Assembly: GCA_021817245.1 (NCBI GenBank)
Contig: JAKAVQ010000003.1
Span: 62,001 to 126,000 of the forward strand
DNA length: 64,000 bases
From: Thermoplasmata archaeon
GTDB taxonomy: Archaea > Thermoplasmatota > Thermoplasmata > Lutacidiplasmatales > UBA184
Direction: 5' to 3'
The position numbers and the translations under genes were made by a program. The first letter of the stretch is position 1, and each line of letters starts with the position of its first letter. The notes beneath the pieces are model-generated. The model saw only the letters and a program-made list of their open reading frames with translations, made no database searches and was not told where the DNA came from. Shown here piece after piece: positions 1 through 9,130 of this stretch.

Positions 1-858
1 CGGGCCGCGCTCGCGCGGTCCGACGCGCTCGTTTACTTCCCGGGCCCGGCCGACCGGCCGCGCTTCCGGGCGCTCCCTCCGCGCCTCCTCGAACCGCTCC
101 TCGGGGGCCACGACGAATGGCTGCGCCGCCCGAGGGCCTCCGGCGCGCGGGCGGTCCGCGCCCTCCTCGGCTACGCCTCGGACGCCCAGGCCGAGCACTG
201 GGGCGTCCCCGGCGCGATGTGGCGCAGCCAGCTGATCCGGGCGACGACCGCGGTCGACTACGGGAAGCTGCGGGCCGCCGGTGCCCGGGCGGCGAAGCTT
301 CTCGCCCGGGGCCGGGAGCTGCGGGTCATGGCGGCGAACGGCACCGATCTCACGCTCCGTCTCCGGGGCCGCACGCCGTGGATCGACGACGGACAGGTCG
401 ACCGCGAAGACCTCCGGCGGGGACGCCACGTGACGACTTCGCCGGCCGGGGTCGTCGTGGTCGCCGTCGACGAGCGGGCGAGCGCCGGCACCGTGGTCGC
501 GAACCGTCCGAGCTATCTCTCGGGCGGACGGGTCGACGGCGGGCAATGGGAGATCGAGGGCGGACGCCTCCGCAACTACTGGTACACCGAGGGGGGGACC
601 GCGTTCGAGACCGAGTTCGTCGCCGCGCCCCGTGGTCGGGAGATCGTTTCCCTCTTCGCGCTCGGACTGAACCCCGCGCTCCCGCCCGGGGTTCCCCAGG
701 CGGAGGACCTCGAGGAGGGGACGGTGACGATCGCGGTCGGAGGGAACTCGCTCTACGGCGGGAGGAACCGCTGCCGGTACCTCTCCTGGCTCACCGTCGG
801 GGAGGCGACGGTCGCGGTCGATGGTCGGCCGCTCTCGGACCGGGGGAAGCTCCTCTAG
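1..858 (+). CDS. M29-like aminopeptidase homologue, 3' part (5' end outside window)
   Basis: The frame is open from base 1, so the N-terminus lies upstream; 285 codons are visible. The C-terminal half matches the COG2309/M29 thermophilic metallopeptidase fold, with a late GLNP segment, a GGN..YGGRN segment and a closing DGRPL..RGKLL. A full-length paralogue on the other strand at 35864-36973 shares this layout. By eye the metal ligands are replaced: the PGGE-type Glu is Val (PAGVVVV), the ELGIG-type Glu is Phe (SLFALGLNP), the TVHIA-type His is Thr (GTVTIAVGGN), and the terminal HxD pair becomes LSW. M29 enzymes release N-terminal residues using a two-metal site, so this copy may be a non-catalytic homologue. 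Its stop is followed immediately by the glycosylase gene, whose start overlaps it by 38 bp. Confidence 0.75.
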   Translation, partial: RAALARSDALVYFPGPADRPRFRALPPRLLEPLLGGHDEWLRRPRASGARAVRALLGYASDAQAEHWGVPGAMWRSQLIRATTAVDYGKLRAAGARAAKLLARGRELRVMAANGTDLTLRLRGRTPWIDDGQVDREDLRRGRHVTTSPAGVVVVAVDERASAGTVVANRPSYLSGGRVDGGQWEIEGGRLRNYWYTEGGTAFETEFVAAPRGREIVSLFALGLNPALPPGVPQAEDLEEGTVTIAVGGNSLYGGRNRCRYLSWLTVGEATVAVDGRPLSDRGKLL

Positions 859-1531
859 GCTCGGCCGTCGGTTCTTCGACCGCCCGACGGCGCGGGTCGC
901 GCGGGAGCTCCTCGGCGTCCTCCTCTCGGTCGGTCCGGCCCGAGACCCGCGGGTCGTGCGGATCGTCGAGACCGAGGCGTACGTCGGCCGGGATCCCGCG
1001 AACCACGCCTTTCGGGGACCGACCCGACGCAATCGGTCGATGTTTGGTCGGCCGGGGACGCTCTACGTCTATCGGATCCATCAGGTCGTCTGCGCGAACC
1101 TGGTGACGCGGCCGGGCGAAGCCGTGCTGCTGCGGGCGGGGGAGCCGCTGACCCCGGGCCTCGTCGGCCCGAGCGGACCGGGCCGGCTCTGCCGGAGCCT
1201 CGGCATCGCGCTCGACGACGACGGGACCGACGTCGTTCGAGGCGGCCGGGTCTCGCTCGCGCGCCGGCGCCCGGGCGAACGGGACCGCGGGGGTCGGGGA
1301 GCGGTGGTCGCCGGTCCGCGGATCGGGATCCGACGCGCGGCGGATCGTCCCCTCCGGTTCGCGCTCGCCGGAAACCCGTGGGTCTCCCGGCCGAGGCCGC
1401 CCGGGTGGGCGGGGATTACCGCAGCTTCGCCCAGGAGTAGCCGCGGCGGCGGGGCATCGAGCCGAACCCGCACGACGCGCAGACGCCCTTCTGGCGGTGG
1501 TAGGAGTGGCGACCGCACCGTCGGCAGATGA
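821..1531 (+). CDS. mpg: 3-methyladenine DNA glycosylase (AAG/MPG family)
   Basis: Base-excision-repair glycosylase that removes 3-methyladenine and other alkylated purines. Family signatures are visible in order: [10 protein letters not shown] near residue 14, [10 protein letters not shown] with the catalytic Glu near residue 48, [41 protein letters not shown] and the terminal AGNPWVSR near residue 189. Family members usually stop just after that last motif; here the frame runs about 45 residues further as a low-complexity Arg/Ser-rich tail that is antisense to rpl37e (1416-1577). The ATG at 821 overlaps the preceding gene by 38 bp, suggesting translational coupling; no better start lies before the first conserved block. 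The enzyme call is firm, the tail is doubtful. Confidence 0.85.
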   Translation: MVGRSRTGGSSSRLGRRFFDRPTARVARELLGVLLSVGPARDPRVVRIVETEAYVGRDPANHAFRGPTRRNRSMFGRPGTLYVYRIHQVVCANLVTRPGEAVLLRAGEPLTPGLVGPSGPGRLCRSLGIALDDDGTDVVRGGRVSLARRRPGERDRGGRGAVVAGPRIGIRRAADRPLRFALAGNPWVSRPRPPGWAGITAASPRSSRGGGASSRTRTTRRRPSGGGRSGDRTVGR

Positions 1532-1577
1532 TGTGCACGATCTTCCCGCCCCGCCGCGCCGGAGTTCCCTTTCCCAT
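1416..1577 (-). CDS. rpl37e: 50S ribosomal protein L37e
   Basis: A 53-residue zinc ribbon protein of the archaeal/eukaryotic large subunit. It opens [10 protein letters not shown], has the first zinc pair CRRC and second pair CASC, then the basic tail [11 protein letters not shown], all typical of L37e. It lies 17 bp downstream of the Sm-like gene on the same strand; the lsm-rpl37e pair is a well-known conserved archaeal arrangement. Its 3' half is overlapped in antisense by the extended 3' end of the glycosylase gene. Confidence 0.96.
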   Translation of the reverse strand: MGKGTPARRGGKIVHIICRRCGRHSYHRQKGVCASCGFGSMPRRRGYSWAKLR

Positions 1578-1594
1578 CGACGAATCCTCCTCCG

Positions 1595-1807
1595 CTAGGG
1601 AGAGATATAGACGATCGAGTCCCCCCGGACGAGGGTGACGCCGGGGTGCGGCGTCACTTGCCCGCCGAGGACCTCCTCGGCGGTGGAGAGGACGAGGTTC
1701 AGGTGCTGGTCGTAGGCGTCGAGGACCCCTCGGTACGAGCGTCCGCCCTTCATCTCGACGAGGACCCGCTTGTGCAGGTTCTGCTGGAGGACCTCGAGGG
1801 GCTTCAT
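1595..1807 (-). CDS. lsm: Sm-like archaeal protein (Lsm)
   Basis: A 70-residue Sm-fold protein that forms rings binding U-rich RNA. Sm1 is seen around residues 10-45 ([25 protein letters not shown]) and Sm2 near the end ([12 protein letters not shown]). Its start ATG overlaps the stop of the upstream kinase gene (ATGA at 1804-1807), and rpl37e follows after 17 bp, so the three genes form one coupled operon. Archaeal Lsm proteins are linked to RNA processing and to snRNP-like RNAs. Confidence 0.96.
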   Translation of the reverse strand: MKPLEVLQQNLHKRVLVEMKGGRSYRGVLDAYDQHLNLVLSTAEEVLGGQVTPHPGVTLVRGDSIVYISP

Positions 1808-2574
1808 CGGGAGGGGCCCGGGCGAGACCGGGCGGGCTTCTTAACGGTGGCGGCCGAGCGTGCGCGGTCGCGGGGCGGGCGCCCGTCGGCGACGAGACCC
1901 CCGAGGAGCGTTCGTGCGACCCGGGCCGCGTCGCGCGGATGCGCCAGCGGAACGCTCGACCGGACGGCCGCCTCCAGCCGGCGGGCGATCGACCGGGGCG
2001 CACCGGACGCCGGGACCGTTCGCACGACACTCGGGAACGCCGGCCCGAGCACCCGCCGGTAGAACCTCCGCTCCCAGGCGCCGATCGCCGCGTGGCGACC
2101 GGCGAGGTCCGCGGGGTGGCCGGCCGGGTCGCTCGCGCCGCGCCTCCGCGCGAGGCGGGAAGGGACGTCGAGGTAGACGACCACGTCCGGTAGCCCGGCC
2201 GCCCGAGGGCTTCGGGCCCGCTGTTCCTCCTCAAGGAGGTCGGTCAGGAGACGGCCGGGGGCCGCTCCCCGGGCGACGAGGCCCGCGGTGTAGGTCAGCG
2301 GTCCGAGGAAACCGGTGTCGGCAAGGACGGTCGTGCCCGCCGCGGTGCTCCGGAGGGCCTCCGCGTACCGACGCCGCTCCTCGGCGAGGAGTCGCCGCTC
2401 GAGCGCGAGGAGCCCCGCCGGCCCCGCGAAGCGCAGCGACGGCCGCGGGGAGAGACGGTCGTAGGCCTCGGGGAGGAGCCTCCAGCCGAAGCGTTCGGCC
2501 GTCCGCCGGGCGAGCGTCGTCTTGCCGGCCCCCGAGGGACCTTCGATCGCGATCAGGAGCGCCCGACGCGTCAT
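1804..2574 (-). CDS. P-loop nucleoside/nucleotide kinase-like protein
   Basis: A 256-residue protein starting [12 protein letters not shown] with a strong Walker A motif GPSGAGKTT at about residues 12-20. Later features suit the thymidylate kinase/deoxynucleoside kinase-like fold: an acidic [14 protein letters not shown] segment (Asp in the DR position) near residue 85, VVVYLDVP near 130, and an Arg-rich lid after it. The substrate cannot be read from the sequence. A longer start exists upstream, but the ATG at 2574 puts the P-loop at its normal distance from the N-terminus. The C-terminal 40 residues are Arg/Ala-rich with no recognised domain. It is the first gene of the coupled operon with lsm and rpl37e. 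Confidence 0.75.
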   Translation of the reverse strand: MTRRALLIAIEGPSGAGKTTLARRTAERFGWRLLPEAYDRLSPRPSLRFAGPAGLLALERRLLAEERRRYAEALRSTAAGTTVLADTGFLGPLTYTAGLVARGAAPGRLLTDLLEEEQRARSPRAAGLPDVVVYLDVPSRLARRRGASDPAGHPADLAGRHAAIGAWERRFYRRVLGPAFPSVVRTVPASGAPRSIARRLEAAVRSSVPLAHPRDAARVARTLLGGLVADGRPPRDRARSAATVKKPARSRPGPSR

Positions 2575-2630
2575 CGACAGCGGAGGGGGGACCGGTACGG
2601 GGACCAAAGCGCTGGCCCCGCCCCCGCGCC

Positions 2631-2640
2631 CCTTTTGACC
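2631..2640 (+). promoter_or_regulatory. TATA-like box for folP
   Basis: CCTTTTGACC stands out in very GC-rich DNA and is centred about 29 bp before the GTG at 2664, the spacing expected for a leaderless archaeal transcript. Inferred from position only. Confidence 0.4.
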
Positions 2641-2663
2641 GCGCGCCGGCATCCCTCGCTCCC

Positions 2664-3956
2664 GTGGAGAAGGCTCCGGCCCCGGAGGGGGAGCACCGGT
2701 TCGGCGCCCGGGTGCTCGAGTGGGAGACCTTGAGCGAGATCGCCCGCGAGATCGAGCGCACCGAGAGCGACCCCGAGGGCGTCGGGATCATGACCCGGAA
2801 GGGGCGGGTCTTCCCCGTCCGCCTCGAGCGGGTGCCCCTCAAGGCGGCGCCGCTGCTGAAGCAGGAGCTCCTTTCGGTGGGCGGCGACGCGGCGCATGCC
2901 CGCGGCGTCGCCGACCATTCCGTCCCGGCGACGCCGACGGTCCTGCTCGCGAACTGGGGCCAGTACCTGCGGCTCTTGCCGAAGCTCAAGCGCCAGCCGT
3001 TCGGGCTCGCCGCGGTCGCCGCGGAGGTCGAGCACGCCCTGCGCGCGTACGTCGCCCACGGTCCCCGGACCGTCCGGGCCGCGCACCGGACCCTGACCCT
3101 CGGCGACCGCCCCCGCGTGATGGGCGTCCTCAACGTCACGCCCGACTCGTTCTCCGACGGGGGCCACTTTTTGGAGCCGGCCGCCGCGGTGGCCGAGGCC
3201 GAGCGGCAGATCGCCGCCGGCGCGGCGATCCTGGATGTCGGAGGGGAGTCGACGCGGCCGAGGGCGAACCCGACCTCGCCGGAGGCCGAGTGGCGCCGGA
3301 TCGAGCCGGTGCTCGGTGCGCTCCGGGGTCGGGTCGAGGTGCCGATCTCCGTCGACACCCGGCACCCCGAGGTGGCGGCCAAGGCCGTCGCCGCGGGGGC
3401 CGACCTCGTGAACGACGTCGAGGGTCTCCGGTCGGAGGAGATGCGCCGGGTCGTCGCGCGCACTGGGGCCGCGGTGATCGTCATGCACCTGCGGGGGAGC
3501 CCCGCGACCATGCAGGACGACACCCGCTACGACGACCTCCGCGGCGAGGTCTACGCCGCGCTCGACGCCGCGACCTCGGCCGCGCGTCGCGACGGCATCG
3601 GGGAGGACCAGCTGCTCGTCGATCCCGGGCTCGGCTTCGGGAAGTCCGCCGAGCAGAGCCTCGAGCTCCTCGTTCACGCCGGGGAGTTCCGGTCGCTCGG
3701 CTACCCGGTCGTGATCGGCGCGTCGCGCAAGTCGTTCCTCGGCCACCTTTTGGGGGGCGCGTCGGGGCCGCTCGATCGGCTCGAGGCCGGGCTCGCCGCC
3801 GCGACGATCGCGGCCGAGCGGGGCGTCGCGATCGTGCGCACGCACGACGTCGGACCGACGGTCCGGGCGCTCACGGTCGTCGAGGCGGCCCGCCGACTCG
3901 CCGACCGGGCGCCCGCGACGCCCGAACCCCTCGCCGCGACCGAGCCGGATCGCTGA
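2664..3956 (+). CDS. folP: dihydropteroate synthase with N-terminal extension
   Basis: Joins p-aminobenzoate to the pterin diphosphate in folate synthesis. The 430-residue protein has a bacterial-type FolP TIM barrel from about residue 145: VMGVLNVTPDSFSDGG (residues 152-167), the GGESTRP loop, ISVDTRHP, NDVEG, IVMHLRG, DPGLGFGKS and IGASRKSFLGHLLG. Residues 1-140 form an extra domain containing LLKQELLSVGGDAAHARG and a KLKRQPFGL segment, seen in some long bacterial FolP forms; its role is unknown. The GTG start is chosen because it sits at leaderless distance from a TATA-like box and begins just before conserved sequence. A convergent zinc-ribbon gene starts 15 bp beyond the stop. Confidence 0.92.
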   Translation: MEKAPAPEGEHRFGARVLEWETLSEIAREIERTESDPEGVGIMTRKGRVFPVRLERVPLKAAPLLKQELLSVGGDAAHARGVADHSVPATPTVLLANWGQYLRLLPKLKRQPFGLAAVAAEVEHALRAYVAHGPRTVRAAHRTLTLGDRPRVMGVLNVTPDSFSDGGHFLEPAAAVAEAERQIAAGAAILDVGGESTRPRANPTSPEAEWRRIEPVLGALRGRVEVPISVDTRHPEVAAKAVAAGADLVNDVEGLRSEEMRRVVARTGAAVIVMHLRGSPATMQDDTRYDDLRGEVYAALDAATSAARRDGIGEDQLLVDPGLGFGKSAEQSLELLVHAGEFRSLGYPVVIGASRKSFLGHLLGGASGPLDRLEAGLAAATIAAERGVAIVRTHDVGPTVRALTVVEAARRLADRAPATPEPLAATEPDR

Positions 3957-3971
3957 GGCGGGGGCCCACCC

Positions 3972-4157
3972 TCACGGCGCCGGCCCGGACCCCTCGGCCT
4001 CCGGCACGTCGGTCTCGAAGACCAGGGAACCGACGTAGTCGCACTTCTGGCAGTGGTAGACCTGCCCCATGATCGACCCGGCGACCAGCGCGATGCGGGG
4101 GGAGCCGCACTGCGGGCAGAGGAGGACCGTTCTACCCCGCTTCGGGCGGCGACGCAC
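3972..4157 (-). CDS. small zinc-ribbon protein downstream of gyrA
   Basis: A 61-residue protein with two CxxC knuckles, CPQCGSPR and [10 protein letters not shown], resembling the zinc ribbons of transcription-associated proteins. No ATG precedes the first knuckle; the GTG at 4157 gives a basic start (RRRPKRG) and overlaps the last 26 bp of gyrA in another frame, so it is probably translated by coupling as the last gene of the rps15-GAN-gyrA operon. A longer frame reaching 4289 is possible but would add only a low-complexity sequence antagonistic to the gyrA frame. Function unknown. Confidence 0.7.
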   Translation of the reverse strand: MRRRPKRGRTVLLCPQCGSPRIALVAGSIMGQVYHCQKCDYVGSLVFETDVPEAEGSGPAP

Positions 4158-6810
4158 CGTCGTCCTCCTCGTCGGCGTCGTCCCCGTCCTCGTCGGCACG
4201 GTCGTCCTCGTGGTCCGGCCGCTCTTCCCCGTCGCCGACTTCCTCGTCCGTCTCCTCGTCGGCCCCCCCCGGGGGATCGGGAGGCCCACCCTCGTCGTTC
4301 CCGGATGCGGACGGCCCGACGGCCGCCGACGGTTCGCCGCCCTCGCCGTCGATCGCCGGCTCGAGGATTACGGCGTCGCGGACCGTGTCGCCCTCGTCGA
4401 GCCGGATGACCCGCACCCCGAGGGTGTTGCGGGCCTGCGTGCGGATCCCCTTTACCGCCATGCGGATCGTGATCCCGCGCTCGGTCGTGACGAGGACCTC
4501 GGAGGCGTCGGTGGTCGGCAGGACCGCGACGACGGAGCCGTTCCGGCCCCCGGTCTTGATCGTGCGGACCCCCTTCGCGCCGCGCTTCGTCCGGCGGTAC
4601 TCCTCGGTCGGGCTCCGCTTGCCGTACCCGGTGCTCGTGATGGAGAGGAGCGTCGGGAATCGGGCGCTCACGGGGGCCATCGCGACCACGCGGTCGCCCT
4701 TCTCCGCGCTCAGGCGCGCGCCGATGACGCCGTACGTCGCGCGGCCCATCGGGCGGATCTCCGCGATCGGGAAGCGGACGAGCTGGCCCGACTGCGTCGC
4801 GACCAGGATCTCGGTCGCGGCATCGGAGACGACGACGACGTCCACGAGCTCGTCGCCCTCCTCGAGGAGGACCGCCTGGATGCCGCTCGTCCGGATGTTC
4901 TGGAACTGGTCGAGCGTCGTCCGCTTGACGGTCCCGCGCCGGGTCGCAAAGACGAGGGAGCCCTCCGACGCGAGGTCGCGGAGCGGGAGGAGCGTCCCCA
5001 CCTTCTCACCGTCCTTGAGCCGGGGCAGGAGGTTGATGACCGCCTTCCCCTTCGAGTGGCGGCTCCCTTCGGGAAGTTCGTACGCCTTCAGCCGGTAGAC
5101 CCGGCCGAGGTTCGTGAAGAACAGGATATTGTCGTGCGTCCGGGTCACGAACGTGCGGATGACGAAGTCCTCCTCCTTCGTCTCCATCTGGATGAGCCCG
5201 CGGCCGCCGCGGCGCTGGCGCCGGTACTGGTCGAGCGGGAGGCGCTTGATGTACCCGTCCCGCGTGACGAGGACGACGACGTCCGTGTCGGGGATCAGGT
5301 CCTCGAGCGTGCGCTCCGTGAACGCGGGGACGATCCGGGTGCGACGCGGGTCGCCGAAACGGCGTTTGAGGTCCTGGAGCTCCTCGACGACCAGCCCATC
5401 GAGGAGCTTCGGCGAGCCGAGGACCTCCTTGAGGTGCCGGACGAGCTCCTCCTTCTCGCCCTTCTCCTTCTCGACCGACTCCCGCTCGAGCGCGGTGAGG
5501 CGCGCGAGCCGCATGTCGAGGATCGCCTTCGCCTGCTCGCTCGAGAGGAGGAACTTCCCCATCAGGCTCGTCTCGGCGACCTGGACGTCCTTCGAGCGCC
5601 GGATGATGCGGATGACCTCGTCGATGTGGTCGATCGCGGTGAGGAACCCCTCGAGGAGGTGGAGGCGCTCCTCCGCCTTGCGCAGCTCGAAGCGGGTGCG
5701 GCGCTCGAGCGTCCCCCGCCGGTGCGCGAGGTGGAGCTCGAGCAGGCTCTTCAGGGGAAGGACCCTCGGCCGGTCGTCGACCAGGCAGAGGTTGATCACG
5801 CCGAAGCTCGTCTCGAGCGGCGTATGCTCGTAGAGCCGGTTGAGGACGATCTCGGTCGGCACGCCGCGCCGGAGCTCGAGGACAACGCTCGTTCCGTCGC
5901 GGTCGGACTCGTCGCGGAGGTCGGTGATCCCGTCGATCCGCTTGTTCTTGACGAGGTCGGCGATCAGCTCGAGCAGATTCGCCTTGTTGACCTCGTAGGG
6001 GATCTCGGTGATCACGATCTCGTCCTTTCCGCCGCGCTCGCGGATCTCGGCGGTGCCGCGCAGATGGATCATCCCGCGGCCGGTCTCGTACGCTTCCCGG
6101 ATCCCTTCGCTCGAGAGGTATCCGCCGGTCGGGAAGTCCGGCCCGGGTACGATCTTGAGGATCTCGTCGAGCGTTGCCTCGGGCTGGTCGAGGACCAGGA
6201 GGAGGGCGTCGACGATCTCGCTGAGGTTGTGCGGCGGCATGTTGGTCGCCATGCCGACCGCGATCCCGGCGGAACCGTTCACGAGCAGGTTCGGGACCTT
6301 CCCCGGCAGCACGAGGGGCTGCTGGAGCGTCCCGTCGAAGTTGTCGGTCCAGTCGACCGTCTCCTTCTCGATGTCGAGGAGCATCTCCTCGGCGAGGGCG
6401 CTCAGGCGGGCCTCGGTGTACCGCATCGCGGCCGGGGCGTCCCCGTCGATCGAGCCGAAGTTCCCCTGCCCGTCGATGAGGGGGTAGCGGAGGCTGAACG
6501 TCTGGGCCATCCGCACGAGCGCGTCGTACACCGCGAGGTCGCCGTGCGGGTGGTACTTCCCGAGGACCTCGCCGACCGTGCGCGCGCTCTTGCGGTAGGC
6601 GCGGTCGTGGGTCGCCCCGGATTCCCACATCGACCAGAGAATGCGCCGCTGGACCGGCTTCAGCCCGTCGCGGCCGACGGGGAGTGCCCGGCCGACGATC
6701 ACGCTCATCGCGTAGTCGATGTACGACCGTTCCATCTCCCGCTCGAGCGGGTGGTCGTGGATCCGGTCGACGACGGGGGGAGGAGCTTCCGGGGGCGGCG
6801 TCGCGCTCAC
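4132..6810 (-). CDS. gyrA: DNA gyrase subunit A
   Basis: The breakage-reunion subunit of the type IIA topoisomerase that supercoils DNA with GyrB. Of 892 residues, the N-terminal domain carries [35 protein letters not shown] (residues 88-104) and the catalytic Tyr131 in [10 protein letters not shown]; the C-terminal pinwheel has the GyrA box QRRGGRG, separating gyrase from topo IV. The last ~60 residues are a very acidic tail. Leu92 occupies the position of E. coli Ser83, a quinolone-contact residue. The start is GTG, sharing GTGA with the stop of the upstream DHH gene. No gyrB is in the window. Archaeal gyrases are generally regarded as bacterial acquisitions. Confidence 0.97.
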   Translation of the reverse strand: MSATPPPEAPPPVVDRIHDHPLEREMERSYIDYAMSVIVGRALPVGRDGLKPVQRRILWSMWESGATHDRAYRKSARTVGEVLGKYHPHGDLAVYDALVRMAQTFSLRYPLIDGQGNFGSIDGDAPAAMRYTEARLSALAEEMLLDIEKETVDWTDNFDGTLQQPLVLPGKVPNLLVNGSAGIAVGMATNMPPHNLSEIVDALLLVLDQPEATLDEILKIVPGPDFPTGGYLSSEGIREAYETGRGMIHLRGTAEIRERGGKDEIVITEIPYEVNKANLLELIADLVKNKRIDGITDLRDESDRDGTSVVLELRRGVPTEIVLNRLYEHTPLETSFGVINLCLVDDRPRVLPLKSLLELHLAHRRGTLERRTRFELRKAEERLHLLEGFLTAIDHIDEVIRIIRRSKDVQVAETSLMGKFLLSSEQAKAILDMRLARLTALERESVEKEKGEKEELVRHLKEVLGSPKLLDGLVVEELQDLKRRFGDPRRTRIVPAFTERTLEDLIPDTDVVVLVTRDGYIKRLPLDQYRRQRRGGRGLIQMETKEEDFVIRTFVTRTHDNILFFTNLGRVYRLKAYELPEGSRHSKGKAVINLLPRLKDGEKVGTLLPLRDLASEGSLVFATRRGTVKRTTLDQFQNIRTSGIQAVLLEEGDELVDVVVVSDAATEILVATQSGQLVRFPIAEIRPMGRATYGVIGARLSAEKGDRVVAMAPVSARFPTLLSITSTGYGKRSPTEEYRRTKRGAKGVRTIKTGGRNGSVVAVLPTTDASEVLVTTERGITIRMAVKGIRTQARNTLGVRVIRLDEGDTVRDAVILEPAIDGEGGEPSAAVGPSASGNDEGGPPDPPGGADEETDEEVGDGEERPDHEDDRADEDGDDADEEDDGASPPEAG

Positions 6811-8207
6811 GCGAATCCTCCGGCCCCCTCGGGCAGCTGACCGGCGAGGACCCGGTCGGCCTCGTTCAGGAAACGGTCGCGCGTGCCGGCGGGGATCGTC
6901 GCCCCGCTCGCGACCCGGTGACCGCCGCCCTCCCCGCCGACGGCCGCGGCGGCCGTGCGGCAGGCGGTGGAGAGGTCGAGGCCGTGCTCGACCTGGCGGA
7001 GGAGTCCCCGGGCACTGAGCTTGATCGGCTCCTCCTTCTGCTCGCTGAAGACGAAAACCGGAAGGTCGGGGGGGAGGAGGTAGTTCATCGAGAGGCCCGC
7101 CTGGGTACCGGCGAGGGTCGTGTCGGGACTTTCAAACCAGCGCAGGACCCGCATCGACCGGACCCCCTCCTCCTCCACCCGTCGCAAACCCTTCAAGATG
7201 CCCGTCCGCCAGACCTGCTCGGCGGCCTGCGCGCGGCCGAACGACCCGGGGTCGCCGAGGGCGAGAGCGACGCCGACCCCCGGGGTGCGGGTGCGGCCGC
7301 TCCCCGTCTGGAGGTTCGAGAGCTCCTCCGCGTCCCGTCCGAGCGACGGGATCCACCATCGGTCCTGGTCGAGGAGGTCCTGGAACTCGGGGAGGACGTG
7401 CGACTTCGCGAGGTGAGCCTTCAGCGCGGCCGAGAGCCGCCCGGTCTCCTCGGTCGAGAGCTCGGCCGGCGGCCGAGCCGGATCGAGCGAGAGGCCCTGG
7501 AGGAACGTCTCCACGGCCTCGGGGCGGCCCGAGAGCTTGCGGAAGAATGGGTCGACGCTCCCCACGAGCGCGTCGGCGAGGCGGGGGCCGAACAGCGCGA
7601 GTCCGTGCCGGCGCACGAGGACCGAACGCCGGACCGCCTCTTCGACGAGGACGGCGTTGAGGCCCCGGAACCCGCCGACGTGCTGGCGGTCCCCGATCGC
7701 CCCCGAGAGTCCCCAGGGGGCGTTGTCCCAGTTCACGGGATCGAGAAACACGGTGTAGAGCCACGTGAGCGTGGAGGCGCACATCTCGCGCATCCCGTCG
7801 ACTCCCCAGTCGAGCGGGTTCACGAACGCGACGTGCTCCGGGAGCGGTGGCGGCGTCGGGGCGCCGGGGTACTTGTGGTGGTCGAGGACGACCACGGGGT
7901 GGGGATGCCGCGCGAAGAGGTCGAGCCAGCTGGAGCCGGTATCGACGACGAGGACGGGGCCCCCGGTACGGGCGAGCAGCGCGGCGACCCGCTCCCGCTC
8001 GACGCCGACGAGCGCGGTCGCCTGGGTGGGGTAGCCGAGCCGCGCGAGGGCGCGCACTGCCGCGGAGGCGCTCGCGATCCCGTCGGCGTCGTAGTGGTAG
8101 ATCACGCGCCAGCGACCGGGGCGTCCCAACAGGAGCCGGCGGGCGCGTTCGAATTCTTGGGTGTACCGAGGATCCCGAACGAACCCGTCCGGACCCGAGG
8201 GCATCAC
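6807..8207 (-). CDS. DHH/DHHA1 phosphoesterase, archaeal RecJ/GAN-like
   Basis: A 466-residue single-strand nuclease-family protein. Motif I is HYDADG (38-43), motif II VVDTG (87-91), motif III LDHHK (108-112), and the DHHA1 part near residue 430 has [12 protein letters not shown]. Archaeal relatives (GAN/RecJ, related to Cdc45) associate with the GINS-MCM replisome or act on ssDNA/RNA. All catalytic-type motifs are intact, so activity is likely. The gene is embedded in an operon: its start overlaps the rps15 stop (8204-8207) and its stop overlaps the gyrA start (6807-6810). The rps15-recJ neighbourhood is common in archaea. Confidence 0.9.
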   Translation of the reverse strand: MMPSGPDGFVRDPRYTQEFERARRLLLGRPGRWRVIYHYDADGIASASAAVRALARLGYPTQATALVGVERERVAALLARTGGPVLVVDTGSSWLDLFARHPHPVVVLDHHKYPGAPTPPPLPEHVAFVNPLDWGVDGMREMCASTLTWLYTVFLDPVNWDNAPWGLSGAIGDRQHVGGFRGLNAVLVEEAVRRSVLVRRHGLALFGPRLADALVGSVDPFFRKLSGRPEAVETFLQGLSLDPARPPAELSTEETGRLSAALKAHLAKSHVLPEFQDLLDQDRWWIPSLGRDAEELSNLQTGSGRTRTPGVGVALALGDPGSFGRAQAAEQVWRTGILKGLRRVEEEGVRSMRVLRWFESPDTTLAGTQAGLSMNYLLPPDLPVFVFSEQKEEPIKLSARGLLRQVEHGLDLSTACRTAAAAVGGEGGGHRVASGATIPAGTRDRFLNEADRVLAGQLPEGAGGFA

Positions 8208-8659
8208 TCCACCTGGAGCGCCGCCCCGGCGGCCGAGTACCGCCAGTCCTCCGGGATCCGGCGCCGCTGGCGGTAGTACCGCGCCAGGCGGCGGATCCGG
8301 GACTCCATCAGTGCGAGGCCCCGGCGGTTCGACCGGTCCTTCGGATGCGCCTCGAGATGGCGCTGGAGGTGCACGACGCGCTTCAGGAGCGCTTGGAGGT
8401 CATCGGGGATCTCGGGCCGCAGGTCGTTGTCGGCCAGCACGTCCCCGAGCCGCTTGCCGGTGACCGCGCGGACCGACGGGACCCCGTAGGAGTCGCGCAG
8501 GCTCTGTCCGACCTGGGCGGCCGGGACGCCCCCCTTCGCGAGCTGGACGGCCTGGGCCGTCACCTCTTCCGAAGAGAGCGTGACCCACTCCGGCTTCAAC
8601 ACCGGGTACGGCCGATGCGAGCCGGCCTTCCCTTTGCGACCGGAGTGGATGCGGGACAT
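8204..8659 (-). CDS. rps15: 30S ribosomal protein S15 (archaeal/eukaryotic S13e type)
   Basis: A 151-residue protein opening MSRIHSGRKGKAGSHRP, the characteristic N-terminal extension of the archaeal S15P/S13e family, followed by the four-helix S15 core (LLKRVVHLQRHLEAHPKD, then NRRGLALMESRIRRLARYY). It binds 16S rRNA in the platform of the small subunit. It is the promoter-proximal gene of the operon with the DHH protein and gyrA, overlapping the former by ATGA. No Shine-Dalgarno precedes the ATG; a TATA-like box 27 bp upstream suggests a leaderless mRNA. Confidence 0.97.
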   Translation of the reverse strand: MSRIHSGRKGKAGSHRPYPVLKPEWVTLSSEEVTAQAVQLAKGGVPAAQVGQSLRDSYGVPSVRAVTGKRLGDVLADNDLRPEIPDDLQALLKRVVHLQRHLEAHPKDRSNRRGLALMESRIRRLARYYRQRRRIPEDWRYSAAGAALQVE

Positions 8660-8680
8660 GGGGGAGCGGGGACACCCATT

Positions 8681-8690
8681 CGATACTTAA
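8681..8690 (-). promoter_or_regulatory. TATA-like box for the rps15 operon
   Basis: Read on the minus strand the box is TTAAGTATCG, centred 27 bp before the rps15 ATG in an otherwise GC-rich region. A very similar TTAAGTA box lies upstream of the neighbouring winged-helix gene. Confidence 0.55.
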
Positions 8691-8760
8691 TGATTGACCC
8701 GCGCCGCCGACGACGCCCTCGGGACCGGCGGCGGCGAGGGGGACCGGCCGGGACCGCGGC

Positions 8761-9102
8761 TCAGGAGATGCGGTCGGAGCGCGCGAGCGCTTCGATCAGG
8801 AATTGCTTCCCTTTCGCCGTGATCGCGTAGCCGACGGGCCCGACGGCGCGGGACCCGGGGGCCGACACGGGACCGCGCCGGGCCTCGACGAGGTGGTTCT
8901 GCACCAGGAGCCCGAGCGCCTTCGGCACCTTCACCGGGCCCTGCTCGATCGCCCAGAACCGCGCGAGCAGGCGCTCGAGCTCGCCGAGCTCGAGCATCTG
9001 CTCCACCGCAAGGCCCTCGTGCATCGACTCGGCCCGGTTGAGCTGCTGGAGGATCGCGACCAGCGTCGCGCGCATCGGATCGGGGCGATCGGCTCCTGGC
9101 AT
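8761..9102 (-). CDS. small winged-helix-like protein, paralogue A
   Basis: A 113-residue protein. The pattern MRATLVAILQQLNRAE, ELGELERLLARF, VPKALGLLVQNHLVEA and YAITAKGKQFLIEALARSDRIS fits a winged helix: helices, a recognition-like helix and a C-terminal strand/wing ending TAKGKQFLIE as in PadR- and MarR-like regulators. The next gene upstream (9173-9511) is a clear tandem paralogue. No ligand site or extra domain is visible. A DNA-binding or regulatory role is inferred from fold-like pattern only. Confidence 0.7.
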   Translation of the reverse strand: MPGADRPDPMRATLVAILQQLNRAESMHEGLAVEQMLELGELERLLARFWAIEQGPVKVPKALGLLVQNHLVEARRGPVSAPGSRAVGPVGYAITAKGKQFLIEALARSDRIS

Positions 9103-9130
9103 AACGCCCGATGATTACGTCGGCTTCCCC

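Noticed and set aside
2231-3523. Minus-strand frame of 430 codons across folP
   Set aside because: Antisense shadow rich in Arg/Ser/Pro, inconsistent with the clear FolP motifs on the plus strand.
4069-6840. Long plus-strand frame of 923 codons opposite gyrA
   Set aside because: Antisense shadow of a GC-rich gene; composition is Arg/Glu/Leu-rich with no family pattern, and gyrA is unmistakable on the other strand.
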